Source: SXIZ01 sp040079795 (GTDB taxonomy: Bacteria > Pseudomonadota > Gammaproteobacteria > Methylococcales > Methylomonadaceae). Taken from it: a stretch of DNA of 64,000 nucleotides. The notes beneath the pieces were generated by a model that was not told the origin of the DNA, ran no database searches, and was given only the letters and a program-made list of their open reading frames with translations. A program made the translations under genes and the position numbers. The stretch is taken from the NCBI GenBank assembly GCA_040079795.1, contig JBEBJQ010000011.1:13719-77718 (forward strand). The letters run 5' to 3'. The number at the start of each line of letters is the position of its first letter. Position 1 is the first letter of the stretch. This document shows positions 46,727 through 57,447 of the stretch, piece by piece.

Positions 46727-49700
46727 TTAGTGTTGCTCTTGCTTTATTTGTTGATGGTCTGTTCCCAACATCAAATACACTGCCGGGACGACAAACAACG
46801 TGAATAATGTCCCGATAGCAATGCCGGTTGCGATTACCAGTCCCATACTAAAACGGGACACCGCTCCAGCTCCGGTTGCCAGAATCAAAGGTAATACGCC
46901 CAACACCATTGCAGCGGTGGTCATTAGGATCGGGCGCAGCCGAATACCTGCTGCTTGTTCAATGGCGGCACGTTTAGTTTGCCCGGATAGTTGCAGATTG
47001 TTGGCAAATTCCACGATTAAAATGCCGTGTTTACTGATAAGACCCATGAGCGTGACTAAACCGACTTCGGTATAAATATTCAGGGTAGCATTGCCGATAC
47101 CCATCGCAATAAATATTAAGGCACCGGCAATTGACATCGGCACTGATACCAGAATAATGAGCGGGTCACGAAAGCTTTCAAATTGCGCAGCCAGCGCCAG
47201 AAAAATAATGATGAGCGCGAATGCGAAAGTATAGACAAAACCGCTGGATTCTTTAACCAATTGCCGTGATTGACCGCCGTAGTCGATGGAATAACTGGAG
47301 GGCAGGACGCGTTTGGCAATGTCTTGTAATGTTGCCAGTGCATCTCCCAGGGTTACACCGGGGAAGGGTACGCCGGAAATGGTCGCGGCATTGAGCTGCT
47401 GAAAATGATTCAAGGATTGCGGTACGGTTTTACTGCTGATGCTCGCAATCGTCGATAAGGGTACCGTTGCGCCGCTGGCGGTGCGAATCGGATAATCGCG
47501 TAATTGTTCTACATTCAGTCGAAAACCTTGCTGTACCTGTGGAATCACTTTATAGGAACGGCCTGCCAGACTGAAGTAATTAACATACCCCCCGCCAAGC
47601 ATGGATGCCAAGGAAGAACCGACGTCTTGCATGGTCAAACCGAGTAAAGCAGCCTTGTCCCGATCAATATCAATCTGCGATTGCGGTTGATCATATTTGA
47701 GGTCACTGTCGGTAAACATAAACATGCCACTTTTTTGGGCTTCCTGCATGAATTGTTGGGCCAGGGTATTTAATTGCTCAAACGATTCAGTTGACCCAAT
47801 CACAAATTGCACCGGCATTCCACTACTGCCCGGTAATGGAGGGGGTTGGAACGCTGCAACCCGTACCCCGGCAATGTTATTCAGTTCTTTTTGAATGATT
47901 GGCTGCAACTGGTTACTGGTTTGCGTCCTTTCATCCCAGGGTGTTAATACCATCCCGGAGACTGACCGTCCCGGAACATCCAATTGAAATACATGCGCAG
48001 TTTCAGGATGGGTCATGAACTGTTCAAACACCTGCCGTGAATAGAGCTGGCGTTGTTGTAAAGTCGCATCGGGTGCTGAGGTAGACAGCGTAATAATGAC
48101 CCCTTGATCCTCCTGCGGCGCCAGTTCATTATTGGCACTGCCATACAGAAAGTAAATACTACACAAAATGATTAACGCAAACAGACCGGTTACCGGCAAA
48201 TAATTGAGTGAGCCATGCAAGGTTTTAGCGTAACGTTGACTCAAGCGATTAAAGATCCGGTCAATAACATCGACAATGCGTTCTTCCAAACCGCTCCGGT
48301 CTTGCACATGGGGTTTGAGCAAACGCGAACACATCACCGGTGACAAGGTGAGTGCCACGATCGCTGAGACCGTTACTGCACCGACCACCGTAAAGGCAAA
48401 TTCGGAAAATAAAGCGCCGGTCAAGCCGCCTTGGAAACCGACCGGGATATACACCGCTACGAGTACAACCGTCATGGCGATAATCGGTCCGGTTAATTCC
48501 CGTGCCGCCAAAATAGCCGCTGGCATCGGCTGCATCCCATCTTCCAAATGGCGGTTGATATTTTCCACCACAATGATGGCATCATCCACCACTAAACCAA
48601 TCGAGAGTACTAGGGCTAGCAAAGTCAGCAGATTAATGGAAAAGCCAAATATCAGCATCATCGTAAACGTGCCAATTAAGGATAATGGAATAGCGATTAC
48701 TGGAATCAGCACTGAACGGGGTGAACCCAGAAAGGCAAATACCACCAAGGTGACAATAATTAACGCTTCTATCAAGGTATGAATCACTTCGTGAATTGAG
48801 CTATCAACAAATTTGGTGGAATCATAAACAATTTTGGCGGTCATGCCTTCCGGTAAATGTTTTTGAATGTCCGGGAATACTTCCCGCACCCTGCCGATGA
48901 CTTCCAGCAAATTTGCACTAGGGGCAACCTGTAGGCCAATATAAACGGCTTTATCACCATCAAACGCTACACTGGCATCATAGTCATCAGCACCTAAGCT
49001 CACTTTTGCGACATCCTTAAGGCGGATGATGGCACCGTCTTGCTGTTTAACAATTAATTCTTCAAACTCGGCAACCGAGTGCAACCCGGTAGAGGCCGTT
49101 AAGTTCACCTGCACCATTTGCCCTTTGGTACGGCCCAAACCGGCAATAAAATCGTTTTTAGTTAAAGCCGAACTGACATCGGCAGCGGTGAGCGCATAAG
49201 CCCTAAGTTTATTTGGATCCAGCCAAGCCCTGAGTGAAAAATTTTTACTGCCTAATAACTCCGCTAACTGAATACCATCGACTGCTTGCAGTTTTGGTTG
49301 TACGGTACGGATGAGATAATCAGTAATGTTATTAGCCGGTAATACATCACTGGAAAAACCAATGTACATGGCATCGATGGTTTGCCCAATGGAGATGTTC
49401 AGAACCGGACGCTGCGACTCTGGTGGCAATTGGTTCAGGATGGAATTAATCTTGGAATTGATTTCGGTTAAAGCCTTGTCCGGATCAAAATTGAGCCGCA
49501 AATTGGCGGTAATGGTGCTAAGTCCGCTCTGGCTGGAAGAGGTGATATAATCAATGCCATTGGCCTGGGAGATGATGTTTTCCAGGGGTGTCGAAATAAA
49601 TCCGGCAATAATGTCCGGATCAGCACCGTAATAGGCGGTGGTAACAGTTACCACTGCATTCTGGGTGCGTGGATATTGCAATACCGGCAAGCTGCTGAGT

Positions 49701-49783
49701 GAACGTAAGCCCATGACCAGTAACAGCATGCTGACTACTGTTGCCAGTACCGGGCGTTGAATAAAAATATCAGTTAAGTTCAT
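46727..49783 (-). CDS. RND efflux pump inner-membrane permease (pump 1)
   Basis: The 1,018-residue HAE1-type resistance-nodulation-division transporter has 12 predicted helices. It starts MNLTDIFIQRPVLATVVSMLLL. The proton-relay Asp pair is in GLVVDDAIIVVENI near residue 405 and the distal Lys in GLISKHGILIVEFA near 930. It exports small amphiphilic compounds with proton entry. The adaptor gene is six bases upstream and a NodT-type channel precedes that, giving one complete tripartite set. Confidence 0.95.
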   Translation of the reverse strand: MNLTDIFIQRPVLATVVSMLLLVMGLRSLSSLPVLQYPRTQNAVVTVTTAYYGADPDIIAGFISTPLENIISQANGIDYITSSSQSGLSTITANLRLNFDPDKALTEINSKINSILNQLPPESQRPVLNISIGQTIDAMYIGFSSDVLPANNITDYLIRTVQPKLQAVDGIQLAELLGSKNFSLRAWLDPNKLRAYALTAADVSSALTKNDFIAGLGRTKGQMVQVNLTASTGLHSVAEFEELIVKQQDGAIIRLKDVAKVSLGADDYDASVAFDGDKAVYIGLQVAPSANLLEVIGRVREVFPDIQKHLPEGMTAKIVYDSTKFVDSSIHEVIHTLIEALIIVTLVVFAFLGSPRSVLIPVIAIPLSLIGTFTMMLIFGFSINLLTLLALVLSIGLVVDDAIIVVENINRHLEDGMQPMPAAILAARELTGPIIAMTVVLVAVYIPVGFQGGLTGALFSEFAFTVVGAVTVSAIVALTLSPVMCSRLLKPHVQDRSGLEERIVDVIDRIFNRLSQRYAKTLHGSLNYLPVTGLFALIILCSIYFLYGSANNELAPQEDQGVIITLSTSAPDATLQQRQLYSRQVFEQFMTHPETAHVFQLDVPGRSVSGMVLTPWDERTQTSNQLQPIIQKELNNIAGVRVAAFQPPPLPGSSGMPVQFVIGSTESFEQLNTLAQQFMQEAQKSGMFMFTDSDLKYDQPQSQIDIDRDKAALLGLTMQDVGSSLASMLGGGYVNYFSLAGRSYKVIPQVQQGFRLNVEQLRDYPIRTASGATVPLSTIASISSKTVPQSLNHFQQLNAATISGVPFPGVTLGDALATLQDIAKRVLPSSYSIDYGGQSRQLVKESSGFVYTFAFALIIIFLALAAQFESFRDPLIILVSVPMSIAGALIFIAMGIGNATLNIYTEVGLVTLMGLISKHGILIVEFANNLQLSGQTKRAAIEQAAGIRLRPILMTTAAMVLGVLPLILATGAGAVSRFSMGLVIATGIAIGTLFTLFVVPAVYLMLGTDHQQIKQEQH

Positions 49784-49789
49784 GGTAGC

Positions 49790-50920
49790 TTATTGGTCTT
49801 GAGGTTGTGGTGCAGCATCGTTACTCGGTTGCACCGCATTATTTACCTGCACCTGCGAGCCGTTATGCAACTTGATTTGCCCAGAAGTCACGATGGTGTC
49901 CCCCTCCTGAATACCTTTTAGAACAGCAATTTGATCGCCGCGGGTTTCTCCGGTGGTGACGAAGGTCTGCTTAGCTAACAACTTAGGGTTACCTTGACTG
50001 TTTTTGTTGCCGTTCTGCACCAGGAATACTGTAGAACCGAAAGGATTAAAGGTGATCGCGGAACGTGGCACGGTAATGTAACGTTGCGCTGCGCCAATGC
50101 CGATAGCGACATTAGCATACATCCCAGGCAATAAAGTATGCCCAGGATTTTTTAGGGTTGCCCGAATCTGGGCATTGCGGGTGTTGATTTCAATCTTGGG
50201 ATTAATGACGCTGATGGTCCCGCTAAATTTTTGCGTCGGGTAAGTGTCCACTTGCAGGGTAACAGTTTGTCCGACTTTAAGGGTCGACAGGTTTTGCTGT
50301 GGTACAAAAAAATCCACGAAGATCGGGTCTAAAGCTTGTAAAGTTGCTATTGCCGCACCCTCTTTCAAATATTGGCCGACATCTACCTGGCGGATACCGA
50401 TACGCCCAGTGAAGGGCGCCCGAATGGTTTTTTTATTAATCAACGCCTGTTGCTGGGCGACATTTGCCTGTGCAACCAGCAAATTGGCTTTTTCAATGTC
50501 CAGGCTCTGGCGGCTAATGGCTTGCACATTGAATTGCGCCTGTGCGCGTTGATAAGTCATGCGTGCCAGTTCGGCATTGGCGCTCAGAGCCGCTAATTTT
50601 GCGGTGTCGTCATTGACGCGCAATTGCAGTATGGGGGTATTGAAGACGATGTCATCCCCTTGCTTAAAATGCAGCTCACTGACAATGCCGGGAATTTCAG
50701 CGCTAAGTTCTACCCCTTGTACGGCATGCAAGCTGCCTACTGCTTCCAGTTTTGGTAACCATTCCTGATAGGTAGCGGTCAATGTGGATACCGTTTGTGC
50801 GGGTTCACCCTGCGCCGTCATGAACTGTTTCATCATGCGGCCTTTAAAATGAATAAACCAAAACACACCGCCCAGCAATAAGCCGACTACGATGAGCATG
50901 ATGAGCATTCGCTTGATCAT
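49790..50920 (-). CDS. RND periplasmic adaptor (pump 1)
   Basis: The 376-residue MexA/AcrA-like protein has an N-terminal membrane anchor (about 5-25), lipoyl and hairpin segments (SLHAVQGVELSAEIPGIVSELHF; IRAPFTGRIGIRQVDVGQ) and a beta-barrel region (LLPGMYANVAIGIG). Its ATG overlaps the stop of the channel gene by four bases. The C-terminus ends in a polar Asn/Pro/Gln tail. Confidence 0.94.
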   Translation of the reverse strand: MIKRMLIMLIVVGLLLGGVFWFIHFKGRMMKQFMTAQGEPAQTVSTLTATYQEWLPKLEAVGSLHAVQGVELSAEIPGIVSELHFKQGDDIVFNTPILQLRVNDDTAKLAALSANAELARMTYQRAQAQFNVQAISRQSLDIEKANLLVAQANVAQQQALINKKTIRAPFTGRIGIRQVDVGQYLKEGAAIATLQALDPIFVDFFVPQQNLSTLKVGQTVTLQVDTYPTQKFSGTISVINPKIEINTRNAQIRATLKNPGHTLLPGMYANVAIGIGAAQRYITVPRSAITFNPFGSTVFLVQNGNKNSQGNPKLLAKQTFVTTGETRGDQIAVLKGIQEGDTIVTSGQIKLHNGSQVQVNNAVQPSNDAAPQPQDQ

Positions 50921-52458
50921 TTAAACGTCCTAAATCTTGGAATTTCAAAGAGGGTTGTCGCTTGATGCGTTGGTTTTTGCGCTGCCGAAATGGTTTTGGC
51001 AAGATCGTCACGATTCCACCAGCCGCCCCCTAAAGCTTGAAAGAGTGCTGCGGTATCGGCAAAACGCTGGGCTTGTGCTTTAAGCTGCCCGAGCCTCGCT
51101 TGCTGGTAAGCGCGTTGTGCGTCGAGCAAGTCCAGATGGCTTGCAGCGCCAACTTGCAGTTGACTTTGGATCAATTCCAGGCTGGTTGTGGCAGTATGGG
51201 CAATTGCATCCTGCGCTTGCAATTCGGCATTATCAAATTCCAGCGCGCTTAAGGTGTCGGCTACATCTTGTAAAGCTTTTAACACCGTGCTGCGGTAATC
51301 TGCTGCTGCTTGCTCATAGGTAGCGATTGCCGCCCGTTTTTTATGGGTAAATTCTCCGCCCCGAAATAAGGGTTGTAATAAGGTAGCGCCAACGCCCCAA
51401 ACTGCGGTGCCCGGCATAAATAAGTTACCTGCGGTGGTCGCAATACTGCTGAGATTGGCACTGATGGTGAAGTCTGGAAAAACACTGGCGGCCACCACAC
51501 CAATTTGGGCACTGGCGGCATGTAACACCGCTTCCTGGGCGCGGATATCCGGGCGTTGCCCAACCAGTTTCGAGGGTAAGCTTAAAGGTATTTGCGCCGG
51601 TAACTGTAGGTCGTTTAAAGTAAATTGCGCGATTAATCCGGCACTCCCTGGGATGTTGCCTACTAAAACATTGAGCCGATGCCGGATTGGCGCCAGTTGT
51701 TTGTGTAGCGTCGGTAAGCTGGTGCGGGTTTGCTCCAGTAGGGTCTGCTGGCTTAATACGGCGGCTTTGGCGACGCTGCCAATCTCGAATTGTTGCTTGG
51801 TAATGTCCAGTTGCTCGCTATAGGCTTGGGTGATTTCTTCGGTTGCGCTAATTTGGGCGCGTAACGATGCTTCCTGGATGACGCTGGTTACAATGTTTGC
51901 CGCTAGGGTCAAAAACGCGCCCTCGAGTTGGAAGCGTTGGTACTCGGCTTGCGCTTCCAGCGCTTCGATTTGCCGCTGTAGCCCACCAAAGACATCCAGG
52001 GTATAGGAAACATTCACCGACGCGTTGTAAAGCGTAAAAACAGACCCGCCGCCATTGGGGTTACCAAATTGCGCACCGGAAACTTTTTGATGTTTAGTCG
52101 ATAGTCCGGCGTCCAGCTTTGGTAGCAATGACCCTGATTTTGCGAGCATATCCTCTTGCGCGGCAGTCAAAGTAGCCTGCGCGGATTGCAAACCGGGATT
52201 ACGTGTGAGCGCTTGTTCGATTAGCGCATTTAGTGCTTTGGAACGAAACAATTGCCACCAGAGGCCGGGAATATCCTTGTCAGCTAATAGTGCTTGGCCA
52301 GATGCGGATGATGGCTTGGCAATGTTCGCCGCTTGGTTTTCGGTAGACCAGCTTGTCACTTCAGGACTGACAGGCCGGTTAAAATCCGGCCCCAGTGTGC
52401 AACCCGACACAAGTAGTCCGGTAATAGTTAAGCCTATTGCAAATGAAACTTTAGCCAT
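50917..52458 (-). CDS. NodT-type outer-membrane efflux lipoprotein (channel 2)
   Basis: The 513-residue TolC-fold lipoprotein has a lipobox GLLVSGC near residue 20 and starts GPDFNRPV after it. The second-repeat motif is QRPDIRAQEAVLHAASAQIGV. It is encoded between the TetR gene (22 bases upstream) and the adaptor (ATGA overlap), as expected for pump 1. The C-terminus has an extra 40-residue Thr/Lys-rich tail after the GGGWWN motif. Confidence 0.93.
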   Translation of the reverse strand: MAKVSFAIGLTITGLLVSGCTLGPDFNRPVSPEVTSWSTENQAANIAKPSSASGQALLADKDIPGLWWQLFRSKALNALIEQALTRNPGLQSAQATLTAAQEDMLAKSGSLLPKLDAGLSTKHQKVSGAQFGNPNGGGSVFTLYNASVNVSYTLDVFGGLQRQIEALEAQAEYQRFQLEGAFLTLAANIVTSVIQEASLRAQISATEEITQAYSEQLDITKQQFEIGSVAKAAVLSQQTLLEQTRTSLPTLHKQLAPIRHRLNVLVGNIPGSAGLIAQFTLNDLQLPAQIPLSLPSKLVGQRPDIRAQEAVLHAASAQIGVVAASVFPDFTISANLSSIATTAGNLFMPGTAVWGVGATLLQPLFRGGEFTHKKRAAIATYEQAAADYRSTVLKALQDVADTLSALEFDNAELQAQDAIAHTATTSLELIQSQLQVGAASHLDLLDAQRAYQQARLGQLKAQAQRFADTAALFQALGGGWWNRDDLAKTISAAQKPTHQATTLFEIPRFRTFK

Positions 52459-52480
52459 TATTTTAAATAATTCGAGAGGT

Positions 52481-53071
52481 TCATGAACGTGTCCCGGTCA
52501 TTTTTAAACCCTGTAGCAATAAGGTGGTAATGTGTGCAGCAATAATCTCCGGCTGATCGTGCTCAGGTTTACGGCCGGGAAAATAGCGCTGCAAGGGTTC
52601 GTAATCAATGTAATTTTTGATTAAACCAATAATGGAGGTGGCGACTAAATAAGCGTCCAGTTCAGGTGCCAATTCAGCAGTAAATTGCATCAATAAACAA
52701 AATTGTTTTTTAAACACGCCTTGTGCCAGTAGTTGCAAACGCTCCGGATTGGCTTCCATGATTTCGCGCTGCATCAAGCGATGGAAATCCCTATCCTGCA
52801 CGATTACTTCGATTAAGGAACGGACGAAATTAGCCAGTTTTTCTTCCGGCGGGCAAGCAGACTCCCAAACCTGCGCAAACACCAGTTCTTTACCGGAAAA
52901 GGCAAAGCGCACAGCTTCCAGATACAGGGTGTTTTTATCGGGAAAGTGATGGTAAATGGCGGCAACGCTCATCTGCACAGCTGTTGCAAGCATGCGCATC
53001 GATAACCCGGAATAGCCTTTTTCGGCAAATAGCACAATGGCTTTGCTGAGAATTTTTTCTTTTGAGTTCAA
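52481..53071 (-). CDS. TetR-family regulator of pump 1
   Basis: The 196-residue repressor has the TetR helix-turn-helix at about residues 22-45 (LSMRMLATAVQMSVAAIYHHFPDKNTLY). The C-terminal half resembles CerR/AcrR-type ligand-binding domains. It is the first gene of the efflux operon, and the palindrome CGAACGTTCG lies 17 bases before its start, so autorepression is likely. The ligand is unknown. Confidence 0.9.
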   Translation of the reverse strand: MNSKEKILSKAIVLFAEKGYSGLSMRMLATAVQMSVAAIYHHFPDKNTLYLEAVRFAFSGKELVFAQVWESACPPEEKLANFVRSLIEVIVQDRDFHRLMQREIMEANPERLQLLAQGVFKKQFCLLMQFTAELAPELDAYLVATSIIGLIKNYIDYEPLQRYFPGRKPEHDQPEIIAAHITTLLLQGLKMTGTRS

Positions 53072-53087
53072 AATGATTTTACCTAAA

Positions 53088-53097
53088 CGAACGTTCG
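53088..53097. promoter_or_regulatory. Palindromic operator before the pump 1 TetR gene
   Basis: CGAACGTTCG is a perfect 10-bp palindrome, with ACC and GGT flanks at nearly symmetric distance. TetR-family operators of the form ACCGAACGNNCGGT are common for efflux regulators. Confidence 0.55.
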
Positions 53098-53187
53098 GTA
53101 GTTATCTTAGCAGAAATAATCTATTCGACAATATTTTTAAGTAGGTTTATTGCAAAGAAGAATAAAGCTATGCAGCAGTAGCCAGTT

Positions 53188-56100
53188 TCAGGTTTCTGTG
53201 TTTTTAGGTTTTAACTTTGCAGTCCATTGTATGGTACGTCTCATTAGATGCTCAGCGTCATCGACATAGGTATAAATTGCCGGTACAACCAATAGGCTTA
53301 ACAGCGTCGAGGTTACTAGGCCGCCGATCACGGTAATTGCCATCGGCGCCTTAAAGCTAGGGTCTCCACCGTAACCCATTGCCAACGGCAGCATCCCGGC
53401 AATCATGGCAATAGAGGTCATTACAATCGGTCTGCTGCGTTTATGGCAGGCATCCACCAGGGCATCGAAGCGATTCATCCCTTCCCGACGGGCAACGATA
53501 GCGTATTCAACCAACAGGATAGAGTTTTTAACGACTACCCCCATGAGCATGATAAGGCCAATCATCGAGGGCATAGACAGGGCGCTACTGGTGATTAATA
53601 AAGCCACAAACGCACCGCCTACTGATAAGGGTAGGGCTGCTAAAATAGTGACCGGTTGTAAAAAGTCTTTAAACAACACGACCAGCACGCCGTAAATGCA
53701 CATGACACCTATGCCCATGGCTAAGCCGAAGCTGGCAAACAGCTTTTGCATTTCTTGGGCATCGCCCAGTTCGATTATTTTGACTGAGGGGGGGAGGTTT
53801 TTAAAGGTAGGTAATGCCAAAGCCTCTTTATAAAGCTCACCTAAGCTGCGGGAACTTAATTCCACTTCCAGGGTGACATTACGCGCCCTATCCAGGCGTT
53901 TGATTTGGGCTGGGCCTGACTCCATCGTGATGTTCGCAACGGTTGACAACTGCACCGGCAGGTTATTACTGGGAACGGTCAATTGTGCAATCTGGCTTAA
54001 ATCAGCTCGTAGGGTATCGGGAAATTTTACGCGAATCGGTACTTGCCGTTCGCTTAAGTTTAATTTGGGTAAGCTGTTAATGTAATCGCCTGCGGTTGCC
54101 ACGCGGACGGTTTCACCCATGCTGGCGGCGGTAACCCCTAAATCGGCGGCATGTGCAAAATCAGGGCGCACAATAATTTCCGGTCGCACCAAGCTGGTAT
54201 TCGATGATACCCCACCAATACCTTTTAGCGTCCGTAATTCGCGTTCAGCACTTCGCGCAGTGGCTATCAATGCAAGCGGATCTTCACTGCGCAGTACGAT
54301 TTGCATTTTGACACCGCTATCGGGCGGCCCGACTTGAAACTTACCGCCGGGCAATTCAGCCAGTTTTTCGCGAATAGCATCTTCAATGGCTTTTAAGGTG
54401 GTTTTGCGCTCATCGCGGTGCGAGAGGGTCAGGGTCAGAACGGCGCGGCGCGCTTCTGCGGCAATACCTGGTACAAAAGCATCACCACTGGAACCGCCCC
54501 CTATTGAGCTAAAGACTGATTTTACTTCTGCTGTACTTTGCGCTCCAAGCCGTGCTTGTTCGGCGAGCGCCAGGGTTTCCCGCAAAGTGCTGCCGGGGGG
54601 CAGTTCAAGATTAATCTGGGTTTGACCCAGATCCGAAGCAGGTACAAAACCTGTCGGTAATAAGCCTATTAAACTGAGCGAACCCGCCAGAAAAGCGGCT
54701 GCGCCAATCGCCGTTAACAAACGGTGCCGTAAGCATGCTTGCATGCTGCGTAAATAGCCGCGCATCAGCCAGCCATCAGTTGTTGCTTCTTGATGCGGCT
54801 GGGCTTTTAGCATATAGGCTGCCATCATTGGGGTGAGTAACCGTGCCACCACTAACGAGGCAAAAATAGCAAAAACCGCTGTCCAGCCGAATTGTTTAAA
54901 AAATTTACCGGGGATACCACTCATAAAAGCAGTGGGTAAAAATACCGCGATTAAGGCAAAAGTGGTCGCAATCACGGCTAAACCAATTTCATCGGCGGCC
55001 TCTGTAGCTGCTTGCAGCGGGGATTTGCCCATGCGCAAATGCCGGGTAATATTTTCGATTTCCACAATCGCATCATCTACCAAAATACCGACGACCAAAC
55101 TGAGCGCTAATAAGGTCACTGTATTTAAGGTAAAACCGTAATTGTACATGCCTAAAAAGGCGGGGATGATTGATAAAGGCAAAGCTACGCAAACGACTAT
55201 GGTTGCGCGCCAATCACGCAAAAACCACCAAACCACTAATACTGCAAGCAAAGCACCTTCATAAAGCGTACCCATTGAACCATCGAAATTTTCTTCAACT
55301 GCCTTGGTGTTATCAATCACTTGCTCTAGTTTAAGGGTCGGATACTCGTTTTGTAGTTCTGTAATTGCCGTACGGACACCATTCGCCACATCAATTTCAC
55401 TCGCGCCTTTGGTGCGCAAAATTTCGATTGCCACTACCGGCTTGCCGTTTGATAGGGCGATACTGCGTCTTTCGGCGATGTTGTCTGTGACAGTGGCTAC
55501 GTCCGCCAGTTGAATTTTATTACCGTTAGACGTAGGTAGCGTCAGTGCCGTTAAATCGGCAATTGACTTTACAGTCCCGATCGTCCTTACGTTTTGTTCG
55601 GCACCGCTGACATCACCGCGTCCACCAGGGGCTTCTTGTTGCGCCAGTTGCAGTTGCCGCGAAACTTGTAATGCACTGAGATCGAGCGCCGCCATTTTGG
55701 CTGGGTCGAGCTCTATGAGGATTTCACGGCTTACGCCGCCTAAGCGATTTGCCGCGCCGACGCCGGTTACGGTGAGTAGTTTTTTAGCAACGGTATTGTC
55801 TACAAACCAGGAGACTTCCTGCTCATCCAGGCTATCGGAACTGGCTGTGAAGATAACGACCGGTTGCCCGGCGGTACTGACTTTATTGATAATTGGATCA
55901 AGTAATTCTTGTGGCAAATAAGAACGCACCTGTCCTACCGCACTGCGCACGTCGTTTAAGGCTTCGGCGGTATTTCTTTCTAATTCAAATTGGATAGTGG
56001 TTGTAACGGTACTGTCTTGGATGGTGGTAAAGATATGCTTAATCCCTTCCAGGGAAGCGATGGCATCTTCAATTTTACGCGCGACTTCAGTCTCTAATTG

Positions 56101-56271
56101 TGCAGGTGCAGCGCCTTGTAAAGTCGCATTAACCGTTACCATGGGTAAGTCAATATCGGGAAAAAGTTGCACAACACTGGCTTTAAACGCTATTACACCA
56201 GCGACCGTCAGTAAAATAAACAGCACAATTGCCGGGATCGGGTTTTTAATGGATAGCGTGGAGAAATTCAT
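53188..56271 (-). CDS. RND efflux pump inner-membrane permease (pump 2)
   Basis: The 1,027-residue transporter starts MNFSTLSIKNPIPAIVLFILL. Proton-relay residues are in VVGILVDDAIVEIENI near 405, with VVVKNSILLVEYA near 935. It differs from pump 1 in sequence throughout and belongs to a separate HAE1-like branch. Its ATG overlaps the adaptor stop by four bases. It is the last gene of the TetR-channel-adaptor-permease operon. Confidence 0.95.
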   Translation of the reverse strand: MNFSTLSIKNPIPAIVLFILLTVAGVIAFKASVVQLFPDIDLPMVTVNATLQGAAPAQLETEVARKIEDAIASLEGIKHIFTTIQDSTVTTTIQFELERNTAEALNDVRSAVGQVRSYLPQELLDPIINKVSTAGQPVVIFTASSDSLDEQEVSWFVDNTVAKKLLTVTGVGAANRLGGVSREILIELDPAKMAALDLSALQVSRQLQLAQQEAPGGRGDVSGAEQNVRTIGTVKSIADLTALTLPTSNGNKIQLADVATVTDNIAERRSIALSNGKPVVAIEILRTKGASEIDVANGVRTAITELQNEYPTLKLEQVIDNTKAVEENFDGSMGTLYEGALLAVLVVWWFLRDWRATIVVCVALPLSIIPAFLGMYNYGFTLNTVTLLALSLVVGILVDDAIVEIENITRHLRMGKSPLQAATEAADEIGLAVIATTFALIAVFLPTAFMSGIPGKFFKQFGWTAVFAIFASLVVARLLTPMMAAYMLKAQPHQEATTDGWLMRGYLRSMQACLRHRLLTAIGAAAFLAGSLSLIGLLPTGFVPASDLGQTQINLELPPGSTLRETLALAEQARLGAQSTAEVKSVFSSIGGGSSGDAFVPGIAAEARRAVLTLTLSHRDERKTTLKAIEDAIREKLAELPGGKFQVGPPDSGVKMQIVLRSEDPLALIATARSAERELRTLKGIGGVSSNTSLVRPEIIVRPDFAHAADLGVTAASMGETVRVATAGDYINSLPKLNLSERQVPIRVKFPDTLRADLSQIAQLTVPSNNLPVQLSTVANITMESGPAQIKRLDRARNVTLEVELSSRSLGELYKEALALPTFKNLPPSVKIIELGDAQEMQKLFASFGLAMGIGVMCIYGVLVVLFKDFLQPVTILAALPLSVGGAFVALLITSSALSMPSMIGLIMLMGVVVKNSILLVEYAIVARREGMNRFDALVDACHKRSRPIVMTSIAMIAGMLPLAMGYGGDPSFKAPMAITVIGGLVTSTLLSLLVVPAIYTYVDDAEHLMRRTIQWTAKLKPKNTET

Positions 56272-57425
56272 GACTTAGGTGCGCTATTTTTAGGCGGTAC
56301 ATTGACAGGCCCTACAACCGGCGTTTTGGCTGCAACCACTTTCACTAAATCGCCATCGTTCAAAAAACCAGCGCCCTGTACCACGAATAGCACATCTGCC
56401 GGGAGCGAGAGCCCTGCCAGTATTTCAACGCGTTCACCACTGCGTCGGCCCACTTGCACTTTCATCTGCGCGACGTGCTGGTCTTTACCTAACTGGAACA
56501 GATAATTAAAACCATCTCTGACCACCACTGCCTGCTGTGGTACCGTGAGCGCACCTGAGCTGCCTAAGTCAAACGCGCCTTTAAGGAACATGCCGGCTTT
56601 TAGCGCTGGGGATTCAGGTAAATCAAGGTAGACCAAGCCTAAACGGGTTTGTGGATTGACGGTGGGGGCAATCATCCGCACCGTTCCTTTAACCTGCTTG
56701 CCATCGGCAGTGACAATATTAGCCACCGTCCCAATTTTTAAGCGGGATAGTTCGGCTGCTGCGACTTCTGCCCGCCATTCCAAACGGTTTTGGCGAATCA
56801 GGCGAAATAATTCTTGTCCCCTTGGTAAAACAGCCCCTAATGTCGCGGTGCGGGACGAAATCACGCCATTGTCGGGTGCTAATACTTTAGTTTTCGCCAA
56901 TTTGAGTTCATGTACTTTAACTGCTGCACGTTGTGCTAATAATTTGGCTTTGGCGGTTTTTTCGGTGGAAAAATACTGGTTAAGTTGCTGTTCACTTAAT
57001 GCACCAGTGGCTTCCACGCTCCTGGCCCGCTCAGCGTTTGCACTGGCTTCGGCAGCATTGGCTTCAGCTTCCGCTACATTGGCTTTGATTTGCGCCAAAT
57101 CTGTCGTGACCGTTTCTGTGGCGAAAGTCGCTAATACTTGTCCCCGTTTAACTTTATACCCAACATTTACCAGTATCTCAGCCAACCTTAAACCATCGGC
57201 TTCGGTACCGATAATAGCCTCCTGCCAAGCTGCAACATTGCCGTTTGCACTGAGCTGCAGGTCTAAATAACTTTGCTGGGGCTTATCTACAGTCACCGTT
57301 AAGGCAGGTTTTGGCGAGTTTGCTTCGGGCTGGACAGTGCTTTCTGCCATACCCAGACGATTGGCCACTATACTTAACAGAATGATGGCAATAAGCGTGG
57401 TAAGGGGCTGTTTGTGTAAGTGCAT
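56268..57425 (-). CDS. RND periplasmic adaptor (pump 2)
   Basis: The 385-residue membrane-fusion protein has an N-terminal hydrophobic export segment (about 9-25), a lipoyl half-motif and a hairpin with an Ala/Glu-rich coiled coil (EAEANAAEASANAERARSVE). VLAPDNGVISSRTATLGAVLP and a barrel domain follow. It starts 22 bases after the channel gene and is coupled to the permease by an ATGA overlap. Confidence 0.92.
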   Translation of the reverse strand: MHLHKQPLTTLIAIILLSIVANRLGMAESTVQPEANSPKPALTVTVDKPQQSYLDLQLSANGNVAAWQEAIIGTEADGLRLAEILVNVGYKVKRGQVLATFATETVTTDLAQIKANVAEAEANAAEASANAERARSVEATGALSEQQLNQYFSTEKTAKAKLLAQRAAVKVHELKLAKTKVLAPDNGVISSRTATLGAVLPRGQELFRLIRQNRLEWRAEVAAAELSRLKIGTVANIVTADGKQVKGTVRMIAPTVNPQTRLGLVYLDLPESPALKAGMFLKGAFDLGSSGALTVPQQAVVVRDGFNYLFQLGKDQHVAQMKVQVGRRSGERVEILAGLSLPADVLFVVQGAGFLNDGDLVKVVAAKTPVVGPVNVPPKNSAPKS

Positions 57426-57447
57426 GGGATCGTTTTTTTACGTAATA

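Noticed and set aside
54833..55141. Plus-strand frames opposite the RND permease genes
   Set aside because: Several frames of 60-170 codons lie antisense to conserved transporter helices. Their composition is that of a shadow frame.
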